Positions 33,201 through 39,626 of a stretch of 39,626 bases of DNA are shown here, piece after piece (within the stretch, counting starts at the first letter, position 1; every line of letters starts with the position of its first letter). Origin of the DNA: Anaerolineales bacterium UBA2232 (GTDB lineage Bacteria > Chloroflexota > Anaerolineae > UBA2200); the NCBI GenBank assembly GCA_002348045.1, contig DDYO01000134.1:42645-82270 (forward strand), written 5' to 3'. The translations under genes were made by a program, and so were the position numbers. The notes beneath the pieces were generated by a model. That model worked only from the letters and a program-made list of their open reading frames with translations, searched no databases and was not told the origin of the DNA.

Positions 33201-34025
33201 CTACGACCGCAAGAGCGCGGCTGCGGCATAGCCCACCACGCCACTGTGGTCACCGGTCACGTCGCCAGAGTTCATGTAACTGAGGATGACGGCACGATCT
33301 GCCCCCAGTTGTTGGCAGGCTACCATCACGGCGCCAACCGGCCCACCCCCGCAGGCCTCGGCACGGTGCGCTGCCAGTTCGAGGGCAAGGCCCTGGGGAT
33401 CGTATGCCGCGATCCGATCCAGCACAATCTGATCCAGCCGGGTTGCTTCTTGGTAGGAGTGGAAATGCGAGAGATCGGTACTGGCTACCAGAAGTATCGG
33501 TTGCCCCCTGGTGCACTGGGCAAGAGCTTGTCCAAGGGTACGTGCAGAATCCCAATCCTGGTCACCCATCATGATGGGAGTTAGACTAAAATCGCCCAGC
33601 ACATATTGCAGAAAAGGAAGCTGTATCTCTAACGAATGCTCCATCTCCTCAGACACGCGGTTGAGAGTGACGAGCTTGCCCAGGGCCTCTACCAGTTCTT
33701 TGTCCACGTTCACCAACCCCAATGGAGTCTCGTATTGGGCATGGTCGCTCGCGGCAAAGCGTCCGGGATAAGTGCGGTGCATGGGGGAAACGATGACCAC
33801 CCGGGCAAACAGTTTGCCCTGTAGTTGAGCATAGGCGTGGGCCGCCACCTGTCCGGAGTACACGTAACCGGCGTGGGGCGCGACAAGGCCCAAGAGAGTG
33901 CCGGGCAATGGCCGGACAGGCACGTTGGCCAGGTATCCTCTGATGGTATCCCTCAAGCGTGCCGGGTCGCCTGGGTACCAGGAGCCGGCAATCACCGATC
34001 GTCGAACACCGGTTTTCCCCTTCAC
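33201..34025 (-). CDS. MEMO1-family protein (AmmeMemoRadiSam system protein B)
   Basis: 274-residue member of the MEMO1 family, which has an extradiol-dioxygenase-like fold but an unsettled function. Seen: RRSVIAGSWYPGDPARLRDTI, the metal-site-like APHAGYVYSGQVAAHAY, VVIVSPMHRTY, HSLEIQLPFLQYVL, LLVASTDLSHFHSY and ACGGGPVGAVMVAC. Start GTG 34025 has AGGAGGG before it; the frame is open further upstream but over gmk. Its usual partners (AMMECR1-domain protein and a radical-SAM protein) are not in this window. It lies 16 bases after gmk and precedes priA, probably in one operon. Confidence 0.85.
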   Translation of the reverse strand: MKGKTGVRRSVIAGSWYPGDPARLRDTIRGYLANVPVRPLPGTLLGLVAPHAGYVYSGQVAAHAYAQLQGKLFARVVIVSPMHRTYPGRFAASDHAQYETPLGLVNVDKELVEALGKLVTLNRVSEEMEHSLEIQLPFLQYVLGDFSLTPIMMGDQDWDSARTLGQALAQCTRGQPILLVASTDLSHFHSYQEATRLDQIVLDRIAAYDPQGLALELAAHRAEACGGGPVGAVMVACQQLGADRAVILSYMNSGDVTGDHSGVVGYAAAALLRS

Positions 34026-34041
34026 GATGCCCTCCTGTTCC

Positions 34042-34683
34042 TCACAGGCTGACCCGCCGAGGCTTTGTACGGCACTTCTCGGCTTTGATGATGGCAGCGA
34101 CTGTCTCGACAGCCTGATCCAACTGACCGTTGCGGTTAAAGACGACATAGTCGAAGTTAGGAATGTGCTGTAGCTCGGAACGCATTGTATTGATGCGCTG
34201 GTGCAGGTCCTTCGCTGTCTCGGTCCCTCGTTGTCGGAGCCGTTGGAGTAGTTCATCCTCTGAGTCAGGCAATAAAAAGATCATTACCGCGTCTGGAATC
34301 AAGCGGCGCACGGTCGCGGCCCCCTGAACATCGACACGCATAATGACATCCTGCCCGCTGGCCAGAGCCCTTCGGACATGCTCTTTGGGAATCCCGTAGC
34401 GGTATCCGTACACAAGGGCATTCTCCAGAAGGCCGTCTTGGCGCAGTAGCTCATCAAACTCGGCTTGGCAGAGAAACCAGTAATCCACACCGTGTGACTC
34501 CAGAGGACGTGGGGGTCGGGTGGTGGCAGTGATCACAAAGTGTAGAGGGTAGCGCAGTTCTTTCATGCGCTGAATGACGCTATCCTTGCCCGCTCCCGAG
34601 GGACCCGATATCACGATCAGCAACGGAGGCGGCTCAAGATACGCTGATGGTTGTATTGCCAAGGATGGAGGGCTTTGTTCCAT
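34042..34683 (-). CDS. gmk: Guanylate kinase with GKD P-loop
   Basis: 213 residues; phosphorylates GMP or dGMP to the diphosphate. LIVISGPSGAGKDSVIQRM, TATTRPPRPLESHGVDYWFL, ENALVYGYRYGIP, MRVDVQGAATVRR and LRQRGTETAKDLHQRI cover the GMP-binding and lid regions as in Gmk. The P-loop is GPSGAGKD (27-34): the usual Ser/Thr after GK, which helps bind Mg2+, is Asp. The related ribose bisphosphate kinase PhnN has GKD, but other motifs here are Gmk-like, especially DVQGAATVRR. An N-terminal extension of ~18 residues is present. First of the gmk-MEMO-priA-ilvD run. Confidence 0.9.
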   Translation of the reverse strand: MEQSPPSLAIQPSAYLEPPPLLIVISGPSGAGKDSVIQRMKELRYPLHFVITATTRPPRPLESHGVDYWFLCQAEFDELLRQDGLLENALVYGYRYGIPKEHVRRALASGQDVIMRVDVQGAATVRRLIPDAVMIFLLPDSEDELLQRLRQRGTETAKDLHQRINTMRSELQHIPNFDYVVFNRNGQLDQAVETVAAIIKAEKCRTKPRRVSL

Positions 34684-34746
34684 TTCGTCATCCTACCGAA
34701 CGGTTATTGTGCCGCACAGAGGGCCGATGCCCTGATACGCCAGGAC

Positions 34747-34776
34747 TTGATCCAGTGGCCTGCCGCATGCTATAAT
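34747..34776 (+). promoter_or_regulatory. Promoter of the FmdB-type gene
   Basis: TTGATC at 34747-34752, 18-base spacer ending TGC, TATAAT at 34771-34776; leader about 36 bases. Confidence 0.65.
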
Positions 34777-34818
34777 ACCGTTGTTTCTGGAAACCGTGCT
34801 GAAGTGAGGAGCGTTGGC

Positions 34819-35202
34819 ATGCCGATATACGAGTATCGTTGCCAGAAGTGCCGGCAGCGTTCGTCCATCTTCGTTCGAAGTTTCGATCAATTGAAGACCT
34901 TTGAGCCTTGCTGTACTCACTGTGGTTCGGATCAGCTTCAGCGGATTATCTCCCGTGTCGCTGTGCTGAGGTCTGAGGAGACCCGTCTTGACCAGTTAGC
35001 CGACCCTTCGAGCCTGAGCGGTCTCGACGAAAATGATCCCCGCAGCGTCGCCCGATGGATGAGAAAGATGTCGGCCGAGACCGGCGAGGATCTTGGCGAT
35101 GAGTTCCATGAGGTGGTTGATCGCCTCGAGTCGGGCCAGACGCCAGAAGACGTCGAGTCAGCCATGCCTGACCTGGGTGCCGGCCCCATGGGTGACGACT
35201 AG
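34819..35202 (+). CDS. FmdB-type small zinc-ribbon protein
   Basis: 127-residue protein with the FmdB/CxxC_CXXC_SSSS regulatory-protein N-terminus: MPIYEYRCQKCRQRSSIFV, and zinc cysteines C8, C11, C32 and C35 (CxxC...CTHC). The remainder, rich in Asp and Glu (GEDLGDEFHEVVDRLESG), is typical of longer Chloroflexi-like versions and looks partly helical. Members are thought to be regulatory, but function here is unknown. GAGGAG precedes ATG 34819. It is a single-gene unit between two minus-strand operons, and its TAG overlaps the convergent stop through CTAG. Confidence 0.85.
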   Translation: MPIYEYRCQKCRQRSSIFVRSFDQLKTFEPCCTHCGSDQLQRIISRVAVLRSEETRLDQLADPSSLSGLDENDPRSVARWMRKMSAETGEDLGDEFHEVVDRLESGQTPEDVESAMPDLGAGPMGDD

Positions 35203-35528
35203 AACTTGGCTGAGCGTTCGACATCCAGCACAAAGATGGTGGCGCCTCCGACCTGCACCTCAAGAGGCCGTGGCATGTAGAGTTCGCTGGCTTCGGCCAC
35301 TGGCGATAGCGGGCTCACCAGCTTGGTCCTGGCATGACAGTTCTCCTTGATGGCCGTCAAGATCTCTTCGACGTGCTCCTCCTCAGCTCCAATCAAGATC
35401 GTGGCATTCCCCTCTCTTAAGAACCCTCCAGTGGTACTGATCTTGGTACAGCGGTGTCCCCGTTGCTGCAGATCGTGAATCAACGCGTCTGCATCATCAC
35501 TGTGTACAATACTCAGGATGAGCTTCAT
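35199..35528 (-). CDS. darA: PII-like cyclic-di-AMP receptor
   Basis: 109-residue trimer-forming PII-like protein of the CdAMP_rec (YaaQ/PstA/DarA) family, which binds cyclic di-AMP. Typical: MKLILSIVHSDDADALIHDL, then GFLREGNATILIGAEEEHVE, the conserved GGFL-GN-T block of the ligand site, and a C-terminal GGATIFVLDVERSAKF. It is downstream of tmk and overlaps it as ATGA, the same pairing as tmk-yaaQ in Bacillus. The presence of this receptor suggests c-di-AMP signalling in the organism; the cyclase is not in this window. Its TAG overlaps the convergent FmdB stop. Confidence 0.88.
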   Translation of the reverse strand: MKLILSIVHSDDADALIHDLQQRGHRCTKISTTGGFLREGNATILIGAEEEHVEEILTAIKENCHARTKLVSPLSPVAEASELYMPRPLEVQVGGATIFVLDVERSAKF

Positions 35529-36205
35529 CTTGTCTCCTTTCTAGACTTGGCTCTTCGGGGTTCAATATGGAGTTCGGCAAGCAGACGATGCACTCGTTCT
35601 CGGATGGCACGTTGCACGGAGATGATGTCACTGGTCGCGTCCAGACGGTACCAGCGATCCGGATCCGCGGCGATCATTTGCAGATATCCTTCCCTCACCC
35701 GCTGGTGAAACGCGAGTTCTTTCTGGTCCATACGATTCCACTCGCCGACGCCACTTTCAAAATCCCTTTGTTTGCGCTTCAAGCCCTCCTCAGGAGCGAT
35801 GTCGAGGAAGAGGGTCAGGTCTGGCCGTAGACCTCCGGTGGCCAGTTTGGTTACCGCTTGCAGGAGGGACAGATCCAGGCCATGACCATATCCCTGATAG
35901 GCCATCGTGGAATCCGCGTAGCGGTCGGCGACAACGATTCTTCCCGACTGCAGGGCAGGAAGGATACTTTCGCTCACCAACTGAGCCCGAGACGCAGAGT
36001 AGAGCAAGAGCTCGGCACTGGGCGACATGCTGTTATTGAGTGGGCTGTGCAAAATCTGGCGAATCTGGTCGCCAATGGCTGTGGAGCCAGGTTCACGCAC
36101 GGCCAACACGTCATAGCCAGCTTCGGCCAAATAGTCATGCAGCGCTTGGTGCTGGGTGGTTTTCCCCCCGCCCTCCGGGCCCTCAAGCGTGATAAAGCAG
36201 CCCAT
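35525..36205 (-). CDS. tmk: Thymidylate kinase
   Basis: 226-residue kinase making dTDP from dTMP. P-loop ITLEGPEGGGKTTQHQAL, the DRY motif DRYADSTMAYQGYGHGLDL, and LTLFLDIAPEEGLKRKQR. Length fits the bacterial family, with a basic C-terminal tail (EPRRAKSRKETR). It starts six bases after the Ycf45-like ATPase stop and its end overlaps darA by ATGA, so it is co-transcribed with both. Confidence 0.94.
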   Translation of the reverse strand: MGCFITLEGPEGGGKTTQHQALHDYLAEAGYDVLAVREPGSTAIGDQIRQILHSPLNNSMSPSAELLLYSASRAQLVSESILPALQSGRIVVADRYADSTMAYQGYGHGLDLSLLQAVTKLATGGLRPDLTLFLDIAPEEGLKRKQRDFESGVGEWNRMDQKELAFHQRVREGYLQMIAADPDRWYRLDATSDIISVQRAIRERVHRLLAELHIEPRRAKSRKETR

Positions 36206-36211
36206 AGTCCC

Positions 36212-37735
36212 TCACTGAGCCGAGTGGAGGCGCACGCGACGGTACGGCTCTTTACCCTTGCTGTAGGAGAGCAAATTGGCCGTACGGGCCATCTCGTGCT
36301 GTTGCCGGCGGACCATGGAATCCTGGGGTGATAATTCGACAGAGTTGCGCTCGCCGCTCAGAATCTGCTCAATAGCATCCCGCGTCTCTTCGACGGCAGT
36401 CGAAAAGGGATCGCTGTGAGAATCAAAGCCGAACATGTCGGCGAGACAATGCTCCATCTGGGTGGTGGTGTTGCTGCGGAGCACGTACACAGGCGTCCCC
36501 GCTCGCTCCAGGTCAGCCACGATGTGGGGGCGCTTGCGGTAATAGCTCTTTGACGTCAGGAGGATATCCGTTTCCTTGGGATCGCTGGCCACCACAGCAG
36601 GGACGTTCATGGCACGGATGGCTTGCCGTAAGCGGTTCTGACTGATTCCGTACGGAAAGATACGCATGGTGCGCCCTGGCTTGGAACTTGGCGCCGCTGT
36701 TGACATCTCCGCTTTGGGACTGGCTGGGCGGTCGACCTCCTGCTGAATGACGTGGATTTCCCCGCTGTCGTCTCGCGAGCGAATCTCGGCGGGGGCAAGC
36801 CTGCCGCGCAGAATGGCGTCCACCGCGTCTGCCACATCGTGACGGACCGCCAATCGGTCCCAATCCTGGATCTCCACCACTGCTTCGAAGGTGGGAGGGG
36901 CTTTGCGCTCCAACACAGATTTCTGTGTGCCGCGACGACGGGCCTCCTCATCGCTCAAGGTGACTGTCTGAATCCCACCCACCAAGTCGGACAGAGTAGG
37001 GTTCATCATCAAGTTTTCCAGAGTGTTACCGTGGGCGGTAGCTATGAGCTGTACCCCACGCTCTGCTATCGTTCGAGCTGCCGCAGCCTCCAACTCGGTG
37101 CCCATTTCGTCAATCACGATGACTTCAGGCATGTGGTTCTCCACCGCCTCGATCATCACAGCGTGTTGCATGTCCGGCGTCTTGACTTGCATGCGGCGCG
37201 CGCGGCCGATGGCAGGATGTGGTATATCGCCATCGCCTCCAATTTCGTTAGAGGTGTCCACCACGACGACACGTTTGTTCTCAGCCAGGACACGGGCTAC
37301 CTCGCGCAGCATAGTGGTCTTTCCAACCCCTGGACGTCCCAGGAACATGATGCTGGCACCAGTCTCGATGATGTCGCGGATGATATCGATGGTGCCATAG
37401 ACAGCCCGGCCAACGCGGCACGTCAGTCCGGTGATTGTCCCCTGGCGATTACGTATGGCGGAGATGCGATGCAGTGTGCGAGTGATACCTGCCCGGTTAT
37501 CCTCACCAAACGTTCCGATATGAGCCGCGACATAGTCGATCTCGGATCGGGTCACCTCTTGGGTGCCTAGCTCAATCTCGCCATCGACAAATCTGGCAGA
37601 TGGCCTGCGGCCGAGGTCAAGAATCACCTCAAGCAAGTCTTCGCTGCGATTGGCGTTCTGCAGGGCAGCCGAGATTGACGGTGGAAAGGCCGCAATCAGG
37701 GCCTCTAGATTGTCAGTAATTTCCAACTTTGCCAA
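36212..37735 (-). CDS. Ycf45-like AAA ATPase with R3H domain
   Basis: 507-residue P-loop ATPase. N-terminal ~1-110 unknown domain; Walker A FLGRPGVGKTTMLREVAR at ~131-147; VVVVDTSNEIGGDGDIPHPAIGRARRM; Walker B VIVIDEMGTELEAAAARTIAERG; IATAHG sensor. This block is shared with SpoIIIAA-like and chloroplast/cyanobacterial Ycf45 proteins. After a ~130-residue linker the C-terminus carries an R3H single-strand nucleic-acid binding domain, R476-x3-H480 (RRQQHEMARTANLLSYSKGKE, of which RRQQH is the motif). Function of Ycf45 is unknown; RNA or DNA binding and ATP hydrolysis are expected. Adjacent to tmk and darA. Confidence 0.85.
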   Translation of the reverse strand: MAKLEITDNLEALIAAFPPSISAALQNANRSEDLLEVILDLGRRPSARFVDGEIELGTQEVTRSEIDYVAAHIGTFGEDNRAGITRTLHRISAIRNRQGTITGLTCRVGRAVYGTIDIIRDIIETGASIMFLGRPGVGKTTMLREVARVLAENKRVVVVDTSNEIGGDGDIPHPAIGRARRMQVKTPDMQHAVMIEAVENHMPEVIVIDEMGTELEAAAARTIAERGVQLIATAHGNTLENLMMNPTLSDLVGGIQTVTLSDEEARRRGTQKSVLERKAPPTFEAVVEIQDWDRLAVRHDVADAVDAILRGRLAPAEIRSRDDSGEIHVIQQEVDRPASPKAEMSTAAPSSKPGRTMRIFPYGISQNRLRQAIRAMNVPAVVASDPKETDILLTSKSYYRKRPHIVADLERAGTPVYVLRSNTTTQMEHCLADMFGFDSHSDPFSTAVEETRDAIEQILSGERNSVELSPQDSMVRRQQHEMARTANLLSYSKGKEPYRRVRLHSAQ

Positions 37736-37777
37736 TGGATGTTACCTCATTCGTCGGTGGGCATGGCCGCCTACTGC

Positions 37778-38770
37778 TCAGGTGCGGTCACTGCGTGATA
37801 CCGTGGGCGCTACACCCGCCCGATTCTCGAGAGCCTGGGCCAACCTGGGTCGCCAAGCTTTGACTTGTACAGTCGTGTGCTTCACCCACAGGCGGTGGGT
37901 GTCCAAGAGCGCAAACCCGTTTTGCTCGAGAGGATATTGCATGCCACTCTCATAGTCGCGTACAGCGCAGTAGGCAGGCCTTGGTGTATGGCCGGACGCC
38001 AGTGCAAGGGCGTGCTCCAACATCTCTGGGATCTGTTGGCGATAGTTGGGGTCGGCGATGATCCGTATCCAGATCCCTCGCGGACCGATATCCAGCCATA
38101 GATAACCAGACAGGTCTCCAACCTGGTCACGCCACACAAACGCTTGGGAAGTCGCCGTAGTCGTGGCGTCGTGCCCAGAAGCCTCGATCGGACCCTTGAG
38201 TTCAGCTGTTTGCTGGATGACTCTTGGCGTGAGTCTCTGGAGAAACCTGGTCACGCTCAAGCTGTCCTCTGGCCTGAACGCTCTTGCCCCGTCGCTTAGG
38301 CGCTTTGTGATAGGGATGCTCGGCTCACGAACGAACAACCTCTGTCGTGCGTAGACGGCAAAGCCTGCCTGGCGGAGCACTTCCTCTGCTAGCTGCTCTT
38401 CTGGTGCACAGGCGAACAGTCGCTGAACCTGTTTTTCGCCTGCGGCGATGCACGTGTGCAACAACATCCTGTACCAGATAGTAGCGAATTCCTCCGGACC
38501 GTCGAGCTTGGGAGCGATGAAGGTTATCGTCCAAGCGGCCTCCGCAGGTCTTGCACGGGCCTGCACAAAACCGCGCAGTTCGCGACCGTTTCCTGGAGCT
38601 TGAAGAACATAGGTGTACGTCCGAGCGACGCGGGTGGGAAAATAGTCACGTAGGGCGCTGCGCAGGGGTGACTGCGCTTCCACCAAAGCGGCTCTCAAAT
38701 CCAAGGCGGTCGTCACGCGCTGCAGGTCTCGAACCAGCCATATGTGACGCAGATCGAACGGCCTGATCAC
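37778..38770 (-). CDS. GNAT acetyltransferase-like protein, uncharacterised
   Basis: 330 residues from GTG 38770 (GAGGTGACAG before it). It begins VIRPFDLRHIWLVRDLQR, the usual start of GNAT acyltransferases that recognise substrates with Arg/Lys loops, and the C-terminal half ends YESGMQYPLEQNGFALLDTHRLWVKHTT, resembling the last strands of a GNAT fold; two such half-domains may be fused. I see no clear acetyl-CoA P-loop (Q/RxxGxG/A). Substrate unknown. Lies between pdxT (21 bases upstream) and the Ycf45-like gene. Confidence 0.6.
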   Translation of the reverse strand: MIRPFDLRHIWLVRDLQRVTTALDLRAALVEAQSPLRSALRDYFPTRVARTYTYVLQAPGNGRELRGFVQARARPAEAAWTITFIAPKLDGPEEFATIWYRMLLHTCIAAGEKQVQRLFACAPEEQLAEEVLRQAGFAVYARQRLFVREPSIPITKRLSDGARAFRPEDSLSVTRFLQRLTPRVIQQTAELKGPIEASGHDATTTATSQAFVWRDQVGDLSGYLWLDIGPRGIWIRIIADPNYRQQIPEMLEHALALASGHTPRPAYCAVRDYESGMQYPLEQNGFALLDTHRLWVKHTTVQVKAWRPRLAQALENRAGVAPTVSRSDRT

Positions 38771-38791
38771 CTGTCACCTCGGCCACAGTTA

Positions 38792-39397
38792 TTAAGTACT
38801 GGCCTCATGTCTCAGGCTCAAAAAGTAGCGGTGAAACCGCGAGTCCCTCTCCAGTTCTGGGTGGAAGGCGGTGGCCAGCAGATTGCCCTGTTGTGCGGCG
38901 ACGATGATGCCGTTGTCAAGACGAGCCAAGACTGTCGCCTTTGGTCCAACGCTTTCGATGTAAGGTGCGCGAATGAAAGCGGCGTGAAAAGTACGTCCCA
39001 TCTCTTCTGGACTCGCAACGGTATCCAGCGCGGGAATTGACAGATCCGCCTCAAAGCTCTCCACCTGCCGCCCAAAGGCGTTTCGCCTGACTATCAAGTC
39101 CATCAGTCCTAGCACTGGCTGTTCGCAGTCCACCGCCCTGGCCAGAAGGATCATTCCCGCACAGGTACCCCAAATGGGCAGGCCTTCCCTGGCCATCCGT
39201 TGAATGGGTTCCATTAGGCCGTACGCCACAGCAAGTTTGCCGATGGTTGTACTCTCCCCCCCAGGGATGATGAGGCCTGAGAGGTTTGTCAGATGCTCCG
39301 GGAGCCTCACCTCCCTGACACTAGCCCCCACCTGCCGGAGCATTTCCATGTGCTCACGGAAATCCCCCTGGAGGGCGAGCACTCCGTGGCAACTCAT
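38792..39397 (-). CDS. pdxT: Glutaminase subunit of PLP synthase
   Basis: 201 residues. Hydrolyses glutamine and passes ammonia to PdxS for pyridoxal 5'-phosphate synthesis. GVLALQGDFREHMEML at the start, PGGEST at 45-50, the nucleophile C79 in WGTCAGM, FIRAPYIESVG, and H179/E181 in AFHPEL complete the triad. Length and order match bacterial PdxT. ATG 39397 lies one base after the pdxS stop. Confidence 0.95.
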   Translation of the reverse strand: MSCHGVLALQGDFREHMEMLRQVGASVREVRLPEHLTNLSGLIIPGGESTTIGKLAVAYGLMEPIQRMAREGLPIWGTCAGMILLARAVDCEQPVLGLMDLIVRRNAFGRQVESFEADLSIPALDTVASPEEMGRTFHAAFIRAPYIESVGPKATVLARLDNGIIVAAQQGNLLATAFHPELERDSRFHRYFLSLRHEAST

Positions 39398-39398
39398 C

Positions 39399-39626
39399 CT
39401 ACCATCCTCGCTCCGCTAGGCGCTCGCCTTCGGGGATGGTCGAGATTTCCAGACCGCGCATTGCCTCACCGAGGCCCTTGGAGACTTCGGCAATGATCTT
39501 GGGGTCATTAAAGTGGGTGACGGCCTTGACGATGCTAGCGGCGCGCCGGGCTGGATCTGTGGACTTGAAGATGCCGGAGCCGACGAATACCCCGTCTACC
39601 CCCAATTGCATCATCAGCGCCGCATC
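39399..39626 (-). CDS. pdxS: PLP synthase lyase subunit, C-terminal part only
   Basis: The last ~75 residues of PdxS; the rest lies beyond the right edge. The fragment begins [20 protein letters not shown], where [11 protein letters not shown] is the phosphate-binding end of the TIM barrel, and continues with [20 protein letters not shown] and the C-terminal tail [22 protein letters not shown]. pdxT follows, the standard pdxST order. Confidence 0.95.
   Translation of the reverse strand, partial: DAALMMQLGVDGVFVGSGIFKSTDPARRAASIVKAVTHFNDPKIIAEVSKGLGEAMRGLEISTIPEGERLAERGW

Overview
The window is a gene-dense stretch of bacterial chromosome with a moderately high GC content. I see no phage, insertion sequence, CRISPR array, rRNA or tRNA gene. 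Gene content and motifs suggest Chloroflexota, probably Anaerolineae-like: an archaeal-type AspRS under a T-box, a Ycf45-like AAA/R3H ATPase, a nucleotidyltransferase-phosphomannomutase fusion, a PPi-type phosphofructokinase and split NAD synthetase genes. This placement is inference; no marker was compared with a database.

Layout. 1-2047 (minus): a thermolysin-family (M4) peptidase cut by the left edge, with no signal peptide. 2155-5299 (plus): xseA-xseB, a DivPAP2 membrane protein and a Kbl/BioF-type PLP enzyme, closed by a terminator. 5371-8085 (minus): iron-type alcohol dehydrogenase, cupin and PPi-type phosphofructokinase. 8316-10357 (plus): infC (AUU start), rpmI, rplT and a SpoU methyltransferase that carries an intrinsic-terminator sequence inside its coding region. 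10354-11348 (minus): a C_GCAxxG_C_C protein and CinA C-terminal NMN deamidase. 11497-14274 (plus): obgE, nadD and a TIM-barrel protein. 14271-17012 (minus): a YkuD transpeptidase, then a complete T-box leader and a non-discriminating AspRS. 17156-22140 (plus): the nucleotidyltransferase-PMM fusion, a degenerate Lgt homologue, a nitrilase-type glutaminase and NadE. 22534-25273 (plus): an MFS transporter, a MarR regulator with a 27-bp palindrome, and endonuclease III. 25254-26747 (minus): efp and epmA. 27041-28719 (plus): an ABC-2 exporter pair. 28843-34683 (minus): gmk, a MEMO1-family protein, priA and ilvD. 34819-35202 (plus): a FmdB zinc ribbon. 35199-39626 (minus): pdxS (partial), pdxT, a GNAT-like protein, the Ycf45-like ATPase, tmk and a c-di-AMP receptor.

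How the genes work together. Several neighbours form functional sets: translation (infC-rpmI-rplT, efp-epmA, AspRS), NAD metabolism (pncC, nadD and split nadE), PLP synthesis (pdxST) and nucleotide kinases (gmk, tmk). The genome is compact: three convergent gene pairs share a 4-bp stop overlap (CTAG or TTAA), and several same-strand genes overlap by ATGA.

The strongest finding is the T-box leader at about 15573-15845. It has a promoter, conserved Stem I motifs, a perfect antiterminator with a UGGC bulge, a mutually exclusive terminator, and a specifier region reading GAAC. GAAC contains overlapping Glu and Asn codons. The leader precedes an AspRS that carries the His/Pro signature of non-discriminating enzymes, which suggests a two-codon T-box controlling indirect Asn-tRNA synthesis. 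Other notable points are the in-gene terminator, the AUU start of infC, the degenerate Lgt and PMM domains, and a guanylate kinase with an altered P-loop.
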